Below are positions 26,591 to 35,200 of a stretch of 64,000 bases of DNA, in pieces. Under the pieces are notes generated by a model. The model made no database searches, had not been told where the DNA came from, and was given only the letters and a program-made list of their open reading frames with translations. The DNA comes from Saprospiraceae bacterium (GTDB lineage Bacteria > Bacteroidota > Bacteroidia > Chitinophagales > Saprospiraceae). Both the position numbers and the translations under genes were made by a program. Position 1 is the stretch's first letter. Every line of letters begins with the position of its first letter. Where the stretch lies: assembly GCA_013001595.1 (NCBI GenBank), contig JABDMH010000093.1, positions 144,357-208,356 on the forward strand, in the 5' to 3' direction.

Positions 26591-27994
26591 ATGGCAAGAA
26601 AACAACCAATCTGGGAGGAGGTAACCGTAACCGGCATTGCTGACAAAGGAATGTCCGTGGGAAGAGACAAGACAGGTAGGGTAGTCTTCCTGCAAGGTGG
26701 CCTACCAGGTGACGTGGTCGATGTACGCATCCTGCGTAAGCGCAAGGGCATTTGGCAAGGAGTACCAGAAAAAATGCATCGTGCGTCTCCTGATCGAATC
26801 AGTGCACCTTGCCAACACTTTCTAGACTGCGGAGGCTGCAAGTGGCAAGACTTAGATTATCATGCCCAGTTGAATCAAAAAGAGCAAGTGGTGCGTAATG
26901 CGATGTCCAGAATTGCAAAGGTAGACATCGGACAATTCGAGGAAATCTTGGGTTCAGAAAAGATATTTCAGTACCGAAATAAGATGGAGTACTCCTTCTC
27001 CAATCAGCGCTGGAAGACGAAAGAGGAAATAGCACTCAATGAAGAAATCCAGTCGGATGGTGCGCTGGGCCTTCACCCACCTCGATTCTTTAACAAAGTG
27101 GTCGACATTCATGAGTGCCTCTTGCAAGAGCACCTATCCAATGACATTAGAAATTTTGTTAGGACTTATGCCCTCAAGTACAACCTAAGCTACTTTGATC
27201 CAATGCAGCATAAAGGCTTTCTTAGAAACATGATCATTCGCAATACCAAAGATGGACAATGGATGGTTGTAATGAGTTTTCACCACGAAGCCAAGTCGGA
27301 AAGAGAAGCACTACTCAATGAGTTGGTAAAGAAATTCCCACAAATCACCTCCCTACACTATGTAATTAATCGCAAGAAAAACGACACCCTTTTTGATCAA
27401 GATATTCAATGTTATCATGGTCAAGACCATATCGTGGAGGAGATCGGTGACCTACACTACAAGATTAGGCCAAAATCATTTTTCCAGACCAATCCTCATC
27501 AGGCTGAGCAGCTGTATGACTTGACCAAGGATTATTGTTCATTAGAAGGTACGGAGACCGTATATGATCTGTATACGGGAACGGGCAGCATTGCATTATA
27601 TGTTGCAAAGACATGTAGAGAGGTGGTAGGAGTGGAAGAAGTAGGTGATGCCATCAAAGATGCTCAAGAAAATGCTGAAAGGAATCAGATTTCAAATGCA
27701 CATTTTTATGTCGGTGATGTGAAGAGTGTTTTCTCACCGGCATTGTTGCAGAAGCATGGCTCCCCTGACGTTTTGATCGCTGATCCACCAAGGGGGGGCA
27801 TGCATGGAAAAGTGATTGAGAATATTCTTGAAGGTGAGCCCCATAGAATCGTTTACATTAGTTGCAACCCCTCGACACAAGCGAGAGATATTCAATTACT
27901 TTCGGAAAAGTATCAAGTGGCAAAAATGCGACCAGTCGATATGTTTCCCCATACAAGTCATATAGAAAACGTTGCACAGCTAATACATAGGTAA
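26591..27994 (+). CDS. rlmD: 23S rRNA (uracil-5-)-methyltransferase RlmD/RumA family
   Basis: A SAM-dependent m5U methyltransferase of 467 residues. It has an N-terminal TRAM domain (about 8-65), iron-sulfur ligands in CQHFLDCGGCKW, the SAM loop VYDLYTGTGSIALYVA, the ADPPRGG motif and the nucleophile in SCNPSTQARD (Cys425), followed by the C-terminal HIENVAQL with the base Glu. It starts 4 nt after the PorE-like gene and is followed after 2 nt by a small unknown gene, so these are co-transcribed. Confidence 0.93.
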   Translation: MARKQPIWEEVTVTGIADKGMSVGRDKTGRVVFLQGGLPGDVVDVRILRKRKGIWQGVPEKMHRASPDRISAPCQHFLDCGGCKWQDLDYHAQLNQKEQVVRNAMSRIAKVDIGQFEEILGSEKIFQYRNKMEYSFSNQRWKTKEEIALNEEIQSDGALGLHPPRFFNKVVDIHECLLQEHLSNDIRNFVRTYALKYNLSYFDPMQHKGFLRNMIIRNTKDGQWMVVMSFHHEAKSEREALLNELVKKFPQITSLHYVINRKKNDTLFDQDIQCYHGQDHIVEEIGDLHYKIRPKSFFQTNPHQAEQLYDLTKDYCSLEGTETVYDLYTGTGSIALYVAKTCREVVGVEEVGDAIKDAQENAERNQISNAHFYVGDVKSVFSPALLQKHGSPDVLIADPPRGGMHGKVIENILEGEPHRIVYISCNPSTQARDIQLLSEKYQVAKMRPVDMFPHTSHIENVAQLIHR

Positions 27995-27996
27995 TT

Positions 27997-28371
27997 ATGG
28001 TCGGACAAGGTAAAGGCAACTTTTTGGTGTTGGAGAAAGAGCTCAAACCCTATCAATCAGTGATGGAGCAGGCAGTGGAGGCCATCTTAGACAAAGAAGT
28101 TTCGGACTTTCCGATATTGGTCATTCATCAACAACACATAGAACTGGGTTTACCTGTGGTCGACCACAAAAAGGTGAATGGCAAATGGTCTATAAATGCC
28201 AGTACCTTAGAAGAATTTGCCACCAAGCAATTGATTGCGACAGATAAAATTGAAGATTTTCAAAGTATATATAAAGATCCTGGCCAACATCTATGTTTAT
28301 TTGTAATCAGCGAGTTGGGTGCCCAATTTATCTTTACTCCTAGAAAACCTGATTTAGGCGAATCTAAATAA
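27997..28371 (+). CDS. Conserved hypothetical protein (124 aa)
   Basis: A small soluble protein with no signal or membrane segment and no domain I recognise. It begins MVGQGKGNFLVLEKELKPYQ and has an internal ELGLPVVDHKKVNGKWSINA stretch. Its tight spacing, 2 nt after rlmD and 31 nt before rfbA, and normal codon use support a real gene. Function unknown. Confidence 0.7.
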   Translation: MVGQGKGNFLVLEKELKPYQSVMEQAVEAILDKEVSDFPILVIHQQHIELGLPVVDHKKVNGKWSINASTLEEFATKQLIATDKIEDFQSIYKDPGQHLCLFVISELGAQFIFTPRKPDLGESK

Positions 28372-28402
28372 ATAATATAACCACCCTGAAACATACAGTA
28401 AT

Positions 28403-29263
28403 ATGAAAGGAATTATCCTTGCTGGAGGACTAGGCACCCGTTTATATCCATTGACACTGGCAGTGAGTAAGCAATTGATGCCGGTTTATGATAAACCGAT
28501 GATCTATTATCCCTTGTCTACCTTGATGTCTGCCGGCATCCATGAAATTTTAATTATTTCGACACCTCATGATTTACCTAATTTCAAGAAGCTTCTGGGG
28601 GACGGTTCAGACCTGGGCTGTAGTTTTTCCTACGCTGAACAAGCTGAACCAAGGGGGCTAGCAGAGGCATTCATTATAGGAGAGCGTTTCATAAACGGAG
28701 ATGGTGCCGCTCTAATTCTTGGTGACAACATATTTTATGGCCATGGTCTGGAGGTGGAACTAGAGGGAGCAGCCAATCCCGATGGTGGCATTGTCTTCGC
28801 TTATCAGGTTGCGGATCCTGAGCGATATGGAGTGGTAGAATTTGATGATAACCTAAAGGTCGTATCGATCGAAGAGAAACCTACTTTACCTAAGTCAAAC
28901 TATGCAGTTCCGGGACTCTACTTTTATGATAATGAAGTGGTCGAAGTAGCTAAAAATCTACAACCAAGTGAAAGGGGTGAGTTGGAAATAACGGATGTGA
29001 ATAGGCACTACTTAAAGGCAGGAAAATTAAAGGTAGCTGTCTTAAGCCGAGGAATTGCCTGGCTGGATACGGGTACTCACGAGTCTCTTATACAGGCTGG
29101 GCAGTTTGTGCAGGCCATAGAGGATCGGCAAGGATTGAAGATCGGATGTATTGAAGAAGTAGCCTATCAGCAAGGATTCATCAGTGATGAAGGTTTAGCG
29201 AAGTTAGCTCATCGCTACTTAAAAAGTGGCTACGGAGAGTACCTCATGACACTTCTACCTTAA
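28403..29263 (+). CDS. rfbA: Glucose-1-phosphate thymidylyltransferase
   Basis: Makes dTDP-glucose, the first step of dTDP-L-rhamnose and related deoxysugar synthesis. The 286-residue protein has the nucleotide-binding loop [11 protein letters not shown] (about 7-17), [36 protein letters not shown] and the metal/sugar region ITDVNRHYL and [10 protein letters not shown]. Length and motifs are standard. The other rfb genes (B, C, D) are not nearby. Confidence 0.95.
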   Translation: MKGIILAGGLGTRLYPLTLAVSKQLMPVYDKPMIYYPLSTLMSAGIHEILIISTPHDLPNFKKLLGDGSDLGCSFSYAEQAEPRGLAEAFIIGERFINGDGAALILGDNIFYGHGLEVELEGAANPDGGIVFAYQVADPERYGVVEFDDNLKVVSIEEKPTLPKSNYAVPGLYFYDNEVVEVAKNLQPSERGELEITDVNRHYLKAGKLKVAVLSRGIAWLDTGTHESLIQAGQFVQAIEDRQGLKIGCIEEVAYQQGFISDEGLAKLAHRYLKSGYGEYLMTLLP

Positions 29264-29446
29264 CATATCTGATTTTTGAATGTCTTTTGGATCTGTAAGT
29301 AACAGGTTTCCGATTTAGATGATGTCATTTTGAATTTAAACAAGACATAAAAAAAATAAGCATTGTGGGGCTACGTAAATTTTTTATGACACAGTATAAA
29401 TTCAAAAGAACCAGCATAAAAATGGAAGGTTTTATTTACTGATTCC

Positions 29447-30571
29447 TTAATGCATAAATCTGCTTAGATCGGTACCGTCAAGGGCTGCTGACATTACTTC
29501 AGGAAATACCTCAGGCACTACAGCAAAAGCAGGCACGTCGAGTTGCGCTAGTCGAACCGCCATCTTTCTGTCATAAGTGGGCAAGCCCTGCTCATCTAGT
29601 GCCAGTAGGACAATGACCCTCACATTGCGATTGAGTAGCTCTTGAGTTTTACTGATAAGGAGATCTTCAGGAGCACCCTCAAATAGATCACTAATCAATA
29701 CAATGGTGGTATCGAGATCATCCTCTAGCAACTGGCTGGCATAATGCATGGCTCTCTGGATGTTTGTGCCCCCTCCCAATTGAGATTGCATAAGCAATTC
29801 GACCGGATCATGCAAATGATCTGTTAAGTCCACAACAGCTGTGTCAAAAATAATTAGATGTGTTTTGATACTGCGTATACTTGCCATGATTGATCCAAGG
29901 ATGGCTGCGTAGATGAATGACTCGACCATCGATGCACTCTGATCTATTAGAAGAACGAGTCGTTTCAAAGCACGATGTCTCTTTGGTCGACCGATTAAAA
30001 CCTCAGGAATGATGGTTTGTAAATCTCGCTGATAGTGCTTCATGTTGTGCCTAATGGTGAGATCCCAGTCAACTTCATTTGCTCTTGGATTCTTTGTCTT
30101 TTGCTTATGGTCCTGCCGACCGGCTAGTCGGTCTAGCACTTTAAATGTTAGTTGTTCTTCTAATTTTTGTGCTAACTTTCTAACTAGCATTCTAGCCTGA
30201 CTTAAGGCTTCAGGGGAAAGGGCGTCTTTGACCGACAATATCGATGCGACAAGACCTATATCGGGTTCGACTTCGTGTAGAAATCCTGGTTGGCTCAATA
30301 GTTTCTTAATGCCAAACTTCTCAATGGCATCTTTCTGAACAACTCTGACTACATTCTGTGGAAATAGGCTCCTAATATTGGCAAACCACTGGAAGGAGAG
30401 TCTGAGTGATTTGCTGAGGCTGCCTTTTTTTTCACCTTGATACAATTTACTGAGGGTCTGATCTATTTGCTGTTCGAGCTGATTTAAATCTTCATCGCCC
30501 TTCTGATCATCAAGCGCACCCAAAGCAAGGCGCCAGCGCTTAGAGCGTTGATCAAGGTTATCGTCTGCCAC
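29447..30571 (-). CDS. VWA domain protein (CoxE/BatA-like)
   Basis: A 374-residue cytoplasmic protein. Residues about 1-200 are helical and charged. Residues about 203-370 form a von Willebrand A domain with the metal-ion site DQSAS (Asp210, Ser212, Ser214), the later LGGGTNIQRA with the conserved Thr, and LISDLFEG. In other bacteria close relatives occur with a MoxR-type AAA ATPase and large uncharacterised partners (DUF5682-type clusters). None of these is adjacent here. It overlaps the GlsB gene by 14 nt. Confidence 0.82.
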   Translation of the reverse strand: MADDNLDQRSKRWRLALGALDDQKGDEDLNQLEQQIDQTLSKLYQGEKKGSLSKSLRLSFQWFANIRSLFPQNVVRVVQKDAIEKFGIKKLLSQPGFLHEVEPDIGLVASILSVKDALSPEALSQARMLVRKLAQKLEEQLTFKVLDRLAGRQDHKQKTKNPRANEVDWDLTIRHNMKHYQRDLQTIIPEVLIGRPKRHRALKRLVLLIDQSASMVESFIYAAILGSIMASIRSIKTHLIIFDTAVVDLTDHLHDPVELLMQSQLGGGTNIQRAMHYASQLLEDDLDTTIVLISDLFEGAPEDLLISKTQELLNRNVRVIVLLALDEQGLPTYDRKMAVRLAQLDVPAFAVVPEVFPEVMSAALDGTDLSRFMH

Positions 30572-30806
30572 CTCCTAGTAAACGATAAAACCATAGAACG
30601 ACAAAAGCTCCAACCGCTGCCGTGATTACCGAACCCGTGAAGCCGCCTACGGTTATATTCAGTTTTTGAAAGATCCAACCACCGACGATGGCACCAACAA
30701 TGCCCAAAAGAATATTCATAATCAAACCACTTCCCGACCCTTTAAAAAGCAGACTTCCTAGCCAACCCGCCAAGGCACCAACAATAAGAAAATAGATCCA
30801 GTCCAT
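30558..30806 (-). CDS. GlsB/YeaQ/YmgE family small membrane protein
   Basis: An 82-residue protein with three hydrophobic helices and the glycine-rich family pattern IVGALAGWLGSLLFKGSGSG, NILLGIVGAIVGGWIFQKL and ITAAVGAFVVLW. The family is linked to general stress response; the molecular role is unknown. It lies just upstream of the VWA gene and overlaps it by 14 nt, so the two share a transcript. Confidence 0.9.
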   Translation of the reverse strand: MDWIYFLIVGALAGWLGSLLFKGSGSGLIMNILLGIVGAIVGGWIFQKLNITVGGFTGSVITAAVGAFVVLWFYRLLGGGRR

Positions 30807-30974
30807 AGTTGAATGATATTGTGAGATAAGGTAGCACTTTTTCTACTAATGCTATATCCAATAGTGGTCTTAAAGATTAGGTTATGATCATCAGATCTAC
30901 TGGCATTTATATCTCAATGTGATGTTGGAACCTATCTGAGTAACTTGGTGAGATACCCTTATATTTAGCCCTAC

Positions 30975-32093
30975 ATGACCAAGGTGTATTCAGAATCGGA
31001 AAAGAGAAAAGCGCTCAGCACATTTCGTTTATCAAGGGTTTTTTTACCCGTGCTCATTGGATTGACTGTGGTGGGTTATCTATTCTACCACCAGTATGAT
31101 CCACAGGCTTTTGCCAATATTCAATGGACCAGACATACCCTGGCCTGGATCTTATTGGCTCTTGGGTGCCTCCTTGCCAGAATCTTTTGCTATGCTTGGA
31201 GGTTGTATATTTTAGCTGACCAAAGCTTCTCCTTTGCTAAGTGTATCCAACTCATATTTCTATGGGAGTTTAGCTCAGCTGTATCACCTACTAACGTAGG
31301 AGGTAGTACCGTAGCCCTTTTTATCATTGCTCAGGAAAAGATTGGAGTTGCCCGCACAACAACCATTGTGCTATATACCATTGTGCTTGATGCACTGTTT
31401 TCTTTGATTTGCATCCCGGTCTGGGTCATTATCTTTGGTGGCAATATTTTGGGCCCTGGTCGACTTCCTTTTAATCAATTTGGTGGCTGGGAAATTACCC
31501 TATTGGTTGCTTACGGCATTATGTTCTGCTACGGGGCTTTTTTTGCATATGGCCTGTTTTATAAGCCACAGACATTACGGAGGTTTTCGATTTGGCTTAG
31601 TCGACGTTCCTTTTTAAGTAAATATCGTGATCGGCTAGTAAAGCTAGGTGATGACATTGCAATGACATCAAGGACACTCTATCGTCAAGACCGTTCATAT
31701 CATATCTCAGCATTTGTTGCCACTGCTGGTGCCTGGTCTTGCAGGTTCTTTTTGATCATATGCCTGATAGCTGGGATTTGTGGCACAGTTAAGTTTGACT
31801 TGGCATCCATTTTTGAGCTATATGCTCGCATTCAGACCATGTTTGTAATGATGGCTGTTAGTCCTACACCTGGTGGGGCTGGGTTTGCTGAGATTTTGTT
31901 TGGGGAATTGCTGGCAGATTATGTGCCTTCCGGTATATCATTTGTAGTGGCATCCTTGTGGCGTATGATGGCGTATTACTTCTTTCTCTTAGCTGGAGCC
32001 ATTATTATTCCACAGTGGTTAAATGGTATTCTACGAAAGCGTAAACGGGAAAGAGAACAACGAAAAAAAATGTCCTCATCGGGAGAAGCATAA
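30975..32093 (+). CDS. UPF0104 / LPG-synthase-TM-like integral membrane protein
   Basis: A 372-residue protein with about eight helices, related to the flippase-like membrane half of lysylphosphatidylglycerol synthase. Landmarks are FLWEFSSAVSPTNVGGSTVA (about 95-114) and MMAVSPTPGGAGFAEI (about 297-312), the paired conserved loops of this family. No aminoacyl-transferase domain is present, so lipid translocation or an accessory role is more likely than lipid lysylation. The C-terminus is a basic cytoplasmic tail. It converges on the giant repeat gene. Confidence 0.85.
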   Translation: MTKVYSESEKRKALSTFRLSRVFLPVLIGLTVVGYLFYHQYDPQAFANIQWTRHTLAWILLALGCLLARIFCYAWRLYILADQSFSFAKCIQLIFLWEFSSAVSPTNVGGSTVALFIIAQEKIGVARTTTIVLYTIVLDALFSLICIPVWVIIFGGNILGPGRLPFNQFGGWEITLLVAYGIMFCYGAFFAYGLFYKPQTLRRFSIWLSRRSFLSKYRDRLVKLGDDIAMTSRTLYRQDRSYHISAFVATAGAWSCRFFLIICLIAGICGTVKFDLASIFELYARIQTMFVMMAVSPTPGGAGFAEILFGELLADYVPSGISFVVASLWRMMAYYFFLLAGAIIIPQWLNGILRKRKREREQRKKMSSSGEA

Positions 32094-32160
32094 GACAACC
32101 AGTACTACAGAGCTAATGCCTACTAGACTAGTCAAGTGAAAATTCTGACCTTAAAAAAGG

Positions 32161-32191
32161 AAGGGGGCTACCCTGAAAGAGCAGCCCCCTT
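32161..32191. terminator. Bidirectional rho-independent terminator
   Basis: Perfect 9-bp stem AAGGGGGCT / AGCCCCCTT with a 13-nt loop, between the convergent UPF0104 gene and the giant repeat gene. On the minus strand the stem is followed within a few bases by six T (32153-32158 on the plus strand are A), so it acts best for the giant gene, whose stop is 19 nt upstream. Confidence 0.85.
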
Positions 32192-32209
32192 GCCAAACAA
32201 AATCCGAGT

Positions 32210-35200
32210 CTACCAATCCTTCATTATCTTAAACACTTGGTTTTCTATCTTGACGAAGTAGAGAGAAGAAGGATTTTCTACTGCAAGGGTTACCTCCAGT
32301 AAGTTATATCCTTGTGATATAGATTCTCTTCTTGTAACTACTTCAAGTCCTCCAGGATTAAAAACTTGGAGGGGAGTAAGCATTGGCTTGGAGGCTTCAA
32401 TCTCCGCGTAAATAATTCCAGCGTGGTACCAGACATTTATAATCTCAATGCCACTGCGAGACATCGCCGCACTTACATCAAAGACCGCACCGGCTACATC
32501 TAAAGCAGCACAAATTGAACCACCACCTTGAACCAGGAGACCGTTCACGTCTACTCCAGTGGTGACTCCGACTTCTACGATACCTAGATCTAGGGTTAAC
32601 GTATCATATACCAGTGTATGAATGGTATATTTTCCTGAAGTTGTCACTTCAAACATTGGAGTTGCATTGACATTTTGAATCACCAGATCATCTCCAGAAG
32701 TCAAGACATAGATGAGACTAAATCCTTCTGGCACCACAGGATCCTCACCTACACTGGCTTGCAACATAGCGGAGCCCATTCCATCTAACATTGGACTTGG
32801 ATTATCTGCCACCAAGGTTCCGGCACTGGGTCCGACAGATATTTTACTTCCCGCCACATCCAGAGCAGCACAGATTGAACCTCCACCTTGAACAAGCAGG
32901 CCATTCACATCAATACCGGTTGTGACTCCTGGTACAACAATACTTAGATCCAAGGTATTGGCATCATACACCAATGTATGGATGGTGTAATTCCCTGGCA
33001 TGTCGACCTCGAAAGTTGGCTCAGCCCCTACTTGCTGTATCACCAAACCATCTCCTTGAGTCAGTACATACAAAACGCTGTATCCTGCCGGTACCACAGG
33101 CTCGTCGGCATGTTGCGCATCCAATGAGACCGAAGAACCATCGAAGCAAACTAAAGCGCTTTCAGAATTCAAGGTACCAGCTATAGGTCCACTCGCTTCG
33201 AAAACTGCTCCGGCAACATCGAGTGAAGCGCAGATACTACCGCCCCCTTGAATCAAGAGGCCGTTTACATCTACGCCTGTGGTAACACCAAATTCAACAA
33301 TACCTAAGTCTAGTGTTAAGGGATCATAGACCAAAGAGTGTATTGTATATGTACCTGTATTGGTAACCTCGAACATTGGATTTTCTGCAACAGCCTGAAT
33401 CACCAAGTTTGATCCTTCAGTTAAGACAAACAATTGAGTGTATCCTTCTGGTATGAAAGGTTCTCTTTCTGTACCTGCTTCAAGCATAAAAGATCCCGTG
33501 CAACCAGAAGTTGATACTGATACAAGGGTCCCGGCATCAGGGCCGACGATGAAGCGTGCTCCAGCAACATCGAGTGAAGCACAAATTTGTCCTCCCCCTT
33601 GAATCAAGAGCCCATTTACATCAAAACCAGTTGTTACGCCAAGTTCCACGATACCCAGATCGAGCGTGCTCGTATCATACACAAGACTATGAATGGTGTA
33701 GATTCCCCCACTAGACACATCAAATGATGGTGTACTGCTCACACCTTGAATAACCAATTCGTCTCCTGATGTAAGAACATAGATGTGAGAATATCCTGCG
33801 GGAAGACTAGCTGGCTCCACAACTTCGGCCGTGATAGTAGTCTCTGATCCCGAAAAACAAACGAAGGAAGATGGTGCGTTTAAGGTACCAGCGCTAACTC
33901 CAACCACTGTAAATGGTGCACCTGCAACGTCAAGCGCCGCACAAATGGAACCTCCTCCTTGAATTAGGAGTCCATTTACGTCGAATCCGGTAGTCTCACC
34001 GGGCACTACTATACTCAGATCTAATGTATTAGGATCGTACACAAGGGTGTGAATCGTGTACGTACCATTATCTTCTACCGTGAAAATAGGTTCTCCTCCA
34101 ACTTGTTCGATGACCAGAGATTCTCCTTTAGTAAGTACATAGAGTTGCTGGTAACCTTCTGGAATATATGGAGCAGATGCAACTTCAGCAGCCAAGGTTA
34201 CTTCCATGTCGCAGCCTTCAACAGATCCTGCTGTCAAAGTACCTGAACTTGGACCTATACTAAATTTCGCCCCTGCAACATCCAAGCTTCCACATATACT
34301 TCCTCCGCCCTGCGCCAAAAGACCGTTGACATCAAAACCGGTGGTTACACCTATTTGGACAATGCCTAAATCGAGCGTTTCCATGTCATAGATCAGTGTA
34401 TGAATCTTATAAGAATTTGGAACTCCTACGTCGAATTGTGGTTCTGCAGAAACCGCCTGGATTACTAGATCATCTCCACTGGTCAAGACATAGATGGTTG
34501 AATAGCCATCTGGAACTACAGCATCACCCTGTGCCGCAGCTTCTATCATAATGGGTTCGTTACTAGCACAGAAATCAGACGAAACTGCGACCAAAGTACC
34601 AGCTTGTGGATCCGCTACTTTGAACCTTGCACCTGCAACGTCTAAACTTGCACAGATCTGTCCACCACCCTGGATCAGAAGACCATTCACATCTACTCCA
34701 GTGGTAACTCCTGGTACTACAATACCTAGATCCAATGTAGTGGGATCATACACGAGTGTATGGATGGTATAAATACCCTCTTCTTCCACAGTGAAAGCTG
34801 GTTCCGAACCAACTTGCTGGATGACTAACTCTTCACCACTTGTCAAGACATAAATTGTCTCAAAGCCCTCCAAAATGACTGCATCTCCATTGGCCATAGC
34901 AGTAAGGGTAACTTCACCGTCAGCAAGACAACCTGAAGATGAAGATGTTAGCGTTCCGGCATCTGGACCTATGGAAAAGACCGTCCCTGCGACATCAAGA
35001 GATGCACAAATTCCTCCGCCACCTTGGACTAGGAGCCCATTGACATCAAAACCGGTTGTCTCACCGAAAACAACAATTCCTAGATCCAGGGTGAGTGGAT
35101 CATAAACAAGTGAATGAATGGTGAACATGCCACTTTCGCTGACTTCAAATGAGGGAGCAGCATTCACAGCTTCTATGACCAAGCCACTTCCACTGGTCAA

